NCBI RefSeq assembly: GCF_022539665.2
Contig: NC_081336.1
Span: forward strand, 5,286,221 to 5,350,220
Reading direction: 5' to 3'
Length of the DNA: 64,000 nt
Origin: Daphnia carinata
Lineage: Eukaryota > Arthropoda > Branchiopoda > Diplostraca > Daphniidae
Both the position numbers and the translations under genes were made by a program. This document shows, one piece after another, positions 57,009 to 64,000 of the stretch. The notes under the pieces were generated by a model, which was given only the letters and a program-made list of their open reading frames with translations, did no database searches and was not told the origin of the DNA. Position 1 is the stretch's first letter; every line of letters begins with the position of its first letter.

Positions 57009-57509
57009 ATGTTCAACAGCGCGAAGAGGAAGAAGGCGGAAAAGTTACTGCGTAGCAAGAAAAGGATTGCGGAGGCCCTTCATCGGATACAGGTCCAGCA
57101 AGCGACCGCCTCCAACGTTAGTACAGCTACTGCTGCTAGTGCTTCTGAAGAACAAATTAGTGAATCGTGACCACGTCTAGCTGATTTCATACCGCCATCG
57201 AATCCTAGACAAGTCTTCTTTCATCCATACGATCCGTGGCACGTCCCACCTGTTGTTGACCCACCTACACCTCCTGCACAATCGGAATCCGAAGAGGACG
57301 ATTTTATACCGAACCTCTCTGATTGTGAAGTCATCAGCAAAGTTGGACCCTCTTCAGAGGACGAAGCACCGGAACCGATACCATCGTCGCCACCCCCTAG
57401 ATTAGTTCGGATACGGAACACCAAGACGAACGAAACGCGTTACATCGACTTAAATCAACTCTTCTGTCCGGGTCCTCAAGACCGAATCGTCCATCTTTGT
57501 TTGAATTAA
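57009..57509 (+). pseudogene. extra ORF upstream of BEL gag, one TGA
   Basis: A 166-codon frame from MFNSAKRKKAEKLLRSKKRI to a TAA at 57507-57509 is broken only by TGA at 57168-57170. The N-terminus is a basic helix. The centre is Pro-rich (FFHPYDPWHVPPVVDPPTPP) and acidic (QSESEEDDF). The end is RLVRIRNTKTNETRYIDLNQ. It lies 106 bp before the gag ATG. BEL/Pao elements normally have one gag-pol ORF; I know of no family like this. It has no signal peptide or zinc motif. The in-frame stop may be decay. Confidence 0.55.
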
Positions 57510-57615
57510 CTTATTCCGTGATCTTGTTTGTCGTCTCCTTTGTAGGAGGTCAATTCGACTCCGCCCCTTGATATCTGCTGTTTTTGGTTCTTCCGTCCGG
57601 TAAATACATTGCATC

Positions 57616-59820
57616 ATGACTCAAGCTATTGTACCTACTATTCTCACTTCCATCGATGAAGAAGAAGAAGCATTGTCAGATGTGGAAACCATTGTTGATC
57701 CTATCCGCTTCAAGAGGCTAAGAACCAATGGAAAGATGACCCATACCAAAGCGGTCAAGAAACTTTCGCAATCTATAAGAGTCGGTGTAGATCGTGACAC
57801 TGTACGAGCACTCCGCGCTAACTACGTTCGTGAGTTCGACAGCCTAGAGAAGTGCCACGATCGATACGTCCAATACAACACTCCCAATTGCAGCGCAGAT
57901 GACCTAGAGGGCGAGAAACAGTGGATACAGGCTGTTATTTATGACCACCAATCTACCTTGGCCGATTGTGACGATTACGTAGCGTGGACGAAGCCAAAAT
58001 CGAACTCTTCCGCACATCCAAGAACATATTCACGACATTCCAGTGTTTCGTCCCGACAAGCTAAAATTCACGAAGCCGAACAAAGGCAGAAGGAAGCCGA
58101 ACTGATGCTTCAACAAAACCTGGAAGAGACAACGCGCAGAGAAGAGGAGGATGCAAAGATAAGAGAGCTTGACGAATATAAGCGTCGCGTCGAAAGCGAA
58201 AGGAAACTGCGAGAGCTACGAAACGAGATGGACCGACAACGATTAAGCGGTGCCATCATGCGACGACAACTAGCCGAACTTAATGCAGATTAGCAGCCTG
58301 GGCCAACACGAGCTTCCTCCGTTACAAGCAACATGTCCAGGGTAAGCGGTTCGTCGTCACGTTCAGCTACTGCAGCTGTAAGCCTACCGAATATTGCCAC
58401 TACTCAAGCCCCTACAGTGATCACACCGTTAGTAGGATCCACGTTTAGGATACCTACACCGACGAGGCTCTTTGCCCAATCGATGACGACAACACCACCC
58501 ACACCAACGGTGGGCTTCTTGGGAAAGATGCGCAATCTCGCTAGCAAAGTCTTCACGCCTGGCAGCTCTTTACCACGCTCGAGCTCTATGCCACACATTC
58601 CTACGATTCCTGCTCAACCTCCGACCACGCTTCCACTTGGGAATGTTACCACCGGTTTCTCTCGGGGAAACACCAACCAACCGAGTTCCTTGGGTTCAGC
58701 GCTTCCGAAAAGCGCAAACGTTGGGCCGGCCAACCTAGGTCCGTCACACGGTCCGGTTTGTCCACGCGAATTCCACCGTAACTACGCTCCCAAGTGGCTC
58801 CGGTTCATCACACGGGCCGGCCACTGCTGCCACTACATACAGCTTGCCGTTATTCACACTATATACTACTATATACTATATACCCGTCTATGAATAACGA
58901 ACAACCAGCGTCGACCCCCTTTCCAGGCTAACCAGGAACACCCGCTCATCCGCCGACAATGCAACATCCGCCTACCGTTTACACACTGGACGCTTGGATT
59001 CGCACTATCAATACTCCGCCCGCCGTCACGAATCGACCTGGTATTAAGCCATACCGGATTAAGGCACCTACCTTCGATGGAGATCCTCGCAACTGGCCGA
59101 TGTTCATACAGATGTTCAAGGTTTTCGTCCACGATGCCGTAAGTTCTGACGCAGAACGCATCGCTCATCTGTATGACGCGCTAACTCCGGCCATTAGGAA
59201 GGACATCGGAGGAGCTCTTCTCAACCCAGGGCTTTAAAAACATGCGCTAAACGAACTTCAACGGAGATTGGAAACCCACAGATTGTCTCCCAAGCCTGCA
59301 CTTCATCCCTTCTCAAGCTGCGGATGTTTAGAGACAACGATTTTAGTGCCCTTCGGGCTTTCTCCGCCGATCCCCACTCCGTGGTAGCAACTCAAAAATT
59401 AGGAGGATACGGAATGGAACTTTACAGCCACACCACGCTTTCGCAGCTGATTTCTAAACTTCCTCCAGCATTGAAGAGTCGATGGGGCGAGAAGAGTTGG
59501 GCAATGCAACTCACTCTCGCATCCATTGAAGACTCCGATCAATGGCTCGACGGAGTTGCAATGGCTGAACAATCTATTCGAGCGAGTTCGATCGAAACTC
59601 CTCATAGACAGCACATTAAACCATCGGAGGAGAAACGTCGTACTCCACATAAACCTAAAGTATTCAACACCACGTCCGTAACCCTCCCGAAATCGAACAA
59701 CGACGACGCAGCTTCGAGATGTCCGGGATGCAACAGCAAGCATCCACGCCGTCTGAGGGACTGTAGAAAATTTAGAGACATTCCCGTGGAGAACGAGCAC
59801 AAATTGTGAAGGAAACCAAC
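57616..59820 (+). pseudogene. gag of the BEL element
   Basis: The frame from 57616 is acidic, then forms a coiled coil (AEQRQKEAELMLQQNLEE and EYKRRVESERKLRELRNEMD). It stops at TAG 58291-58293 but continues in the same frame through a Thr/Pro-rich segment to 58893. Later frames (58959-59237, then 59324-59809) contain the DUF1759-like region (IKAPTFDGDPRNWPMFIQMF, then ALNELQRRFG-like sequence) and WAMQLTLASIEDSDQW. The nucleocapsid starts with CPGCNSKHPRRLRDC. Frameshifts lie near 58780, 59240 and 59810. Confidence 0.8.
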
Positions 59821-60240
59821 TTGTGCCTTCGTTGCTTAGGCAGCGACCACCTTAGCAGAGCATGCACCCGTACCGAGCGTTGCTCCAAGCCCGACTGCGA
59901 TGGCATCCATCACCCACTTCTGCACTGCGCTCCACGGCTCTACCCTCAAAGGACGGGTCCAGGATCAACGATTGCGAAATTCTTCGGTTCCGTCGCAACT
60001 AAATTAGCAGGTAGCAGCAGTCTACCACCGATTGTTCCTGTGATCCTGAAGGCCAACGGCAAAGAGTATCCACTCTATGCTCCCCTAGACCTTGGAAGCG
60101 AAATATCCGTAATAAGGGGGAAAACCGCGATTCTCATCAATCTACGAGGCAAAGTCGAACGAGTTGCTACGAGAACGGTTAACGATGAAACTAAATCTGT
60201 CGACCGAAAAAGGAGGACGTCGCAATTTTAATCGGTCATG
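59806..60240 (+). pseudogene. zinc knuckles and protease of the BEL element
   Basis: CLRCLGSDHLSRACTRTERC and CSKPDCDGIHHPLLHC are the paired Cys/His fingers of BEL/Pao gag-pol. The protease follows (VPVILKANGKEYPLYAPLDL and GSEISVI). The active site usually reads D-T-G-S; here it is D-L-G-S. A short frame end at 60231 precedes a gap before RT. Confidence 0.75.
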
Positions 60241-61490
60241 ACCACCCGTCCGCAATTGAAATCTTCGAAACCCGCAAAGATCCTTTTGACCAACGAGCAC
60301 CTCGTGCCTACCTGTCAGGGAATGTGAGAGGTGCGGAGAAAGGGAATGTGACGTTCTTTTACAACAATTCGTCGAGGCTGATACATTCGGCAAGAAACCG
60401 AACGACACTAAGCCTATTCGTCGAGAAGAAAGGAGAGCGTGAGAGATTATGAATAACACTACAAGACATAACGGTGCACGCTACTAGGTCAATCTACTCT
60501 GGAAGATGGACAATCCGGACCTCCCAAATAACCTTTTCCTCGCCCAACGTCGCTTCTTTAATCTGGAAAGAAAACTTATTAAAGACAAGGAACTCGGCAA
60601 GGTTTATGGGTCGGTCATCAATACCTACGTCAGCTTGAAACACGCGCGCAAGCTATCCCGAGAGGAGATCAACGCCGGACCCCTCGGTCGAACGTGGTAT
60701 TGTCCTCATCACCCAGTCTTCAACCCGAACAAGCCGGGAAAGTGTACAGTTGTGTTTGATTTATTGGCCAAACACAACGGAACATGTTTGAACGACGCTC
60801 TTCTGAAGGGATCTGACCTCATGAAAAACCTGATCGGCGTGCTTCTCCGTTTCCACTAACACGCTGTCCCACTCGTTGCTGACATCGAAAAGATGTTCCA
60901 CCAGGTACGAGTACCATAGTAATTGATCTCCCGATGGGCCGGCCTTCCGCTTCATTTGGCGTGAACCGGGTAGCGCAAACCCTGCGGAAGTTTACCAGAT
61001 GGAAATTCACCTATTCGGTGCCGTCTCATCACCAGCCATATGTGCCTACGCCCTGCAACAAGCAGTGAAGGACAGTGAAGACCCAAAGCCCTTGCTACGT
61101 CAAATCTCCCGACACTTTTACGTAGACAATTGGTTAACGTCATTTCCTTCCACAAGCGAAGCTATTTCGACCGCACATCAACTGGCTAGGGCGTTGAGGG
61201 CTGGTGGTTTTCCCTTAACTCAATGGGCCACTTCAAACGTCGTTGTACGGCAGGCAATTCCCGGCCAACGAAAGGAAGGAGCCTCTGTCAACATGGATTT
61301 GGATGAGTACCCTATTGAACGAACCCTTGGGTTAGTTTTGGACTTTCGACGTGACGTCTTCGTGCTTGGTGCTAAAGCATAACCAGGAGGAAGAACTAAA
61401 AGGGATCTGTTGAAATCCATCTTCAGCATCTTCGACCCCCTCGGCTTCCTGGCCCCTATAGTTTTCCAAGCAAAGGTTCTAATGTAAGAC
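60241..61490 (+). pseudogene. reverse transcriptase of the BEL element
   Basis: 60506-60859 is the N-terminal palm part: GRTWYCPHHPVFNPNKPGK, then VVFDLLAKHNGTCLNDALLK. Then in another frame VPLVADIEKMFHQVRVP (motif A, Asp kept), and from 60999 the frame EIHLFGAVSSPAICAYALQQ and HFYVDNWLTSFPSTSEA, where the catalytic pair is Asp-Asn instead of Asp-Asp. It ends with FSIFDPLGFLAPIVF, a BEL/Pao signature. Several stops lie between 60860 and 60999. Confidence 0.85.
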
Positions 61491-63313
61491 AATTAGCGCC
61501 GTAAATTTCACAGGGACGATGAACTATCCCAGGATCTTATCGACCACTGGGTCCGCTGGACCAAAACATTGCCGTCACTGTCCAAGCTCGTTCTCGAGGG
61601 ATGTAATTGAGCGATTTTTGTAATCCCTTCCAGTAATTGACGAAACCGACCCGGAGATAAGAGAAACGACTTGGATCGGGGTAGTTCAGCGGGAAGTTGA
61701 TGGGATTGGCCTCCTTATCGAAAGGAAATCAAGACCGCAGATCATCTTTAACACCGTCGCCTACCTCTTTCGTTTTATTTGGAACGCGAGTCAGAGGGAT
61801 CACAATCAACGAAGAACGGATGGACTCTCAGCCGATGAGGTCCAAATGGGAAAATCCTTCATCCTCCAGCGGATACAAGCGAACGCCTATCAGCAAGAGA
61901 TGAACTATTTACGGGCCGGCCGCCCAATCGAAAAGGATTCAAAGTTGATTAAATTGGCTCCATTTCTCGACCACCGAGGCTTCATGTGCGTCGGTGGACG
62001 AATCGACAAAGCGCCCCTACCAATCGATAGCCGCCATCCAATCATTCTTCCCCGCTCTGAAAGGATGACGCAGCTCATCCTTTTCAAGTTACACCGCGAT
62101 CGGGTCATCTTTCGGTCAGCGAGCTTCATCATGAGGCGCGTCGTCAGTTTTGGATTCCCAAAGGTCTCATCACGGATCAACGAGTTCGCAACCTTTGCTA
62201 TCTCTGCAGGAAACGAGGCGCAAAAGGGACTACACCGATCATGGCTGCTCTTCCCACTTCCCGTTTGAAAGTTGGGTATCCCGCGTTTACCCATACAGGA
62301 GTGGATTATTTCGGGCCTAACAACGTTACTATTTTCCGCCGAACGATTAAACGTTGGGGTTGCTTGCTTACATGCCTAACGTCAAGGTGTGTGCACCTCG
62401 AAATAGCGTACTCTATGGATACCAGTTCCTTCATTTCGGCCCTCGATCGATAATGGGACAAACTTTGTTGGCGCGCAAAGAGAATTGGCCGAATGTCTCT
62501 AGAACTTGAACCACGACGCCATCCTACGACATCTAAACCGACAACCCTCCAGATGGGTGTTTAATTCGCCAGCTGCTCCCCATTTCGGAGGTGTGTGGGA
62601 GCGAATGGTAAGGGCCGCCAAGATCGCATTACGGGCCGTTCTGGGAAACCAGCGCCTCACCGATGAAATCTTATTGACTGCCCTCACTTTAATTGACAAC
62701 ATTCTGAACAGCCGAAAGCTTACTCCGATAAGCGACGACCCGGACGATCCAGAATGTCTGACCCCTAACCATCTATTGCTTGGCCGCGCAACTCACAAAT
62801 CTACCGCCCGACGTCTTCACCGAGGATGATTTAACCGCCAAGCAGAGGTGGCGGATCGCGCAAGCAGTTGCAGATCAGTTCTGGCATCGCTGGATGAAAG
62901 AGGTACTACCAAGCCTAACTGAACGAGAGAAATGGTACGAAGAGCATCCTAACCTCCAGGTCGGAGATATTGTCGTTATCATCGACCCTGCAACGCCTCG
63001 GGGAACGTGGCCTATCGGAAGGATTATTCAAACCTTTCCCGGCGACGACGGAGTCGTCCGTTCTGCGAACATACAAACCAACGGGACCAAACGCCATCGA
63101 CCAGCTCATGCCCTATTTCTACTTGAATCCGTATTGGTGCTGGAAAATGCGCTTAGCACGGCAAAGCGCAGGGCCGTCGATGTTGGCAAGTTAGAGCTCG
63201 CCAAAACCGTCTCCTTTAAAACCATCTGGCAACGCCACAACCGGAGGAAGAGAGTCGGTAACGAAGGGTGGCGCTTAGGGGTTCCGACCTCACTCGACCT
63301 CAGTGGTCCGTGA
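61491..63313 (+). pseudogene. integrase of the BEL element; RNase H deleted
   Basis: Only about 350 bp separate RT from integrase, too little for RNase H. Integrase starts with ILQRIQANAYQQEMNYL and LAPFLDHRGFMCVGGRIDKA, then HPIILPRSERMTQLILF. The core carries HTGVDYFGPNNVTIFRRT (first Asp), CVHLEIAYSMDTSSFISAL, and FNSPAAPHFGGVWERMVRAA (with Glu). The C-terminal DUF5641-like part is complete (VGDIVVIIDPATPRGTWPIG, RIIQTFPGDDGVVRS). The frame runs 133 bp into the 3' LTR. Frameshifts lie near 62260, 62450 and 62790. Confidence 0.85.
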
Positions 63314-63558
63314 CGACGCCCGACTCTAACTTCCTTTCTTTTTCTACACTAGGCGCGTGGTTTGGCACCCATTGCGTGTGACTCTCGTGTAGACCCCCCA
63401 CCCCCTTTCGCGTGTATCTGTATTCGTAACGTTCGTTGGCAGGCAACCAACGCTCCGGTATCCGAATACATCGTCTTAACTTCAATTAATTTCAACTTGT
63501 GTTTTGGTTGTTTAATTTTTCCTTCTTTTTTCCCTTACAACCGCGTGGAGAGGCAACA
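63181..63558 (+). repeat. 3' LTR of the BEL element, internally deleted
   Basis: 378 bp. It matches the 5' LTR but lacks the 160 bp between two TCAGT words at 56033 and 56193; it has a single CAGT at the join. Confidence 0.88.
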
Positions 63559-63938
63559 ATAAAACTATATTCACATTGAATACACGTATATTTGATGATG
63601 TTTGAATGTAGATCTTGAAACTCACTGTATCACACTATATTCACATTGAATACACCTATATTTGATACTGTTTGAATGTAGATCATAAAACTGATTCTAT
63701 AACACTATATTCACATTGAATACACGTATATTTGATGCTGTTGGAATGTAGATATTGAAACTCAATGTATCACACTATATTCATATTTAATACACGTATA
63801 TTTGATACTGTTTGAGTGTAGATCATTAAAATGATTCTATGACACTATATTCACATTAAATACACGTATATTTGATGCTGTTTGAATGTAGATATTGAAA
63901 CTGATTCTAGAACACTACATTCACATTGAATACACGTA
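63559..63938 (+). repeat. satellite array, right block
   Basis: About five 70-bp monomers of the same satellite, again alternating. The first full monomer after the BEL element is of the opposite type to the last one before it, so the alternation is unbroken by the insertion. Confidence 0.9.
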
Positions 63939-64000
63939 CAGTACCTGCCGAAAGTTTCCGGACAGCCGAGAGCGGCTTATGGAAAAACCGGTTTTTCTTT
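63939..64000 (+). mobile_element. Tc1/mariner-like terminus, cut by window end
   Basis: The first 62 bases (CAGTACCTGCCGAAAGTTTC onward) match those at 46591 apart from one base near the end. It follows TA within a satellite monomer. Confidence 0.7.

Larger units (their letters stand above)
55913..63558 (+). mobile_element. BEL/Pao element inserted in the satellite
   Basis: LTRs at 55913-56451 and 63181-63558 start TGTTGGC and end GGCAAC(A). Flanks are ATAAC (55908-55912) and ATAAA (63559-63563), a 5-bp duplication with one change. A tRNA-Gly-like primer site follows the 5' LTR. The order is leader repeats, extra ORF, gag, zinc knuckles, protease, RT, (RNase H deleted), integrase, DUF5641-like C-terminus. 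Numerous stops and shifts make it inactive. Confidence 0.92.

Overview
The window looks like transposable-element-rich chromatin from an arthropod. It holds Ty3/Gypsy, BEL/Pao, Copia, hAT and Tc1/mariner-type sequence. The short GT-AG introns (58-105 bp) and the AT-rich satellite would fit a small crustacean such as a water flea, but the sequence cannot fix the species. I see no rRNA gene, no intact tRNA gene, no CRISPR array and no operon. Nearly every coding region is a retroelement gene with stops, frameshifts or deletions.

Layout. 0.1-2.2 kb: an ankyrin (IkB-like) pseudogene and, divergent from it, a small two-exon gene. 2.3-10.4 kb (minus strand): Gypsy-A, with a very long coiled-coil gag, protease, an RT that has lost its palm, integrase, and a spliced env-like gene ending in a Thr-rich stalk. 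10.7-11.0 kb: a MITE-like element. 11.0-15.3 kb (plus): Gypsy-B, whose integrase is split by a solo LTR. 15.4-17.4 kb: two related small ORFs and two tRNA-like sequences. 18.2-23.6 kb (plus): Gypsy-C, 5' truncated, with an RT missing motif A and an errantivirus/baculovirus-F-like env. 23.7-24.3 kb (minus): a second copy of the two-exon gene. 24.7-25.5 kb: an LTR-like stretch and an orphan exon. 26.0-27.3 kb: an isolated Gypsy gag. 29.0-33.2 kb: Gypsy-D (5' LTR, gag, PR, RT), cut off by the next block. 33.2-44.9 kb: an 11.7-kb imperfect palindrome made of four copies of one repeat unit, each ending in a hairpin array of AAAAAGGCCC; one copy carries exons that resemble the Akt/PKB PH domain. 44.9-48.2 kb: another gag, an inverted LTR, a Tc1-like end, and hAT remnants. 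48.2-52.4 kb: mostly featureless. 53.2-54.9 kb: a decayed Copia element. 55.0-63.9 kb: a satellite of 70-bp monomers in 140-bp dimers, interrupted by a 7.6-kb BEL/Pao element with both LTRs, a tRNA-Gly-like primer site and a target duplication.

The most interesting observation is that two different Gypsy elements with unrelated-looking env genes (A at 2-10 kb, C at 18-24 kb) each have, just past the 3' end of env and convergent with it, a member of the same two-exon gene family. This suggests an antisense accessory gene carried by env-bearing Gypsy elements. Also notable are the Akt-containing palindrome, an extra ORF before gag in the BEL element, and the paired small ORFs at 15.4 and 17.0 kb.

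All family assignments are from reading motifs by eye. No database search, fold prediction or alignment program was run.
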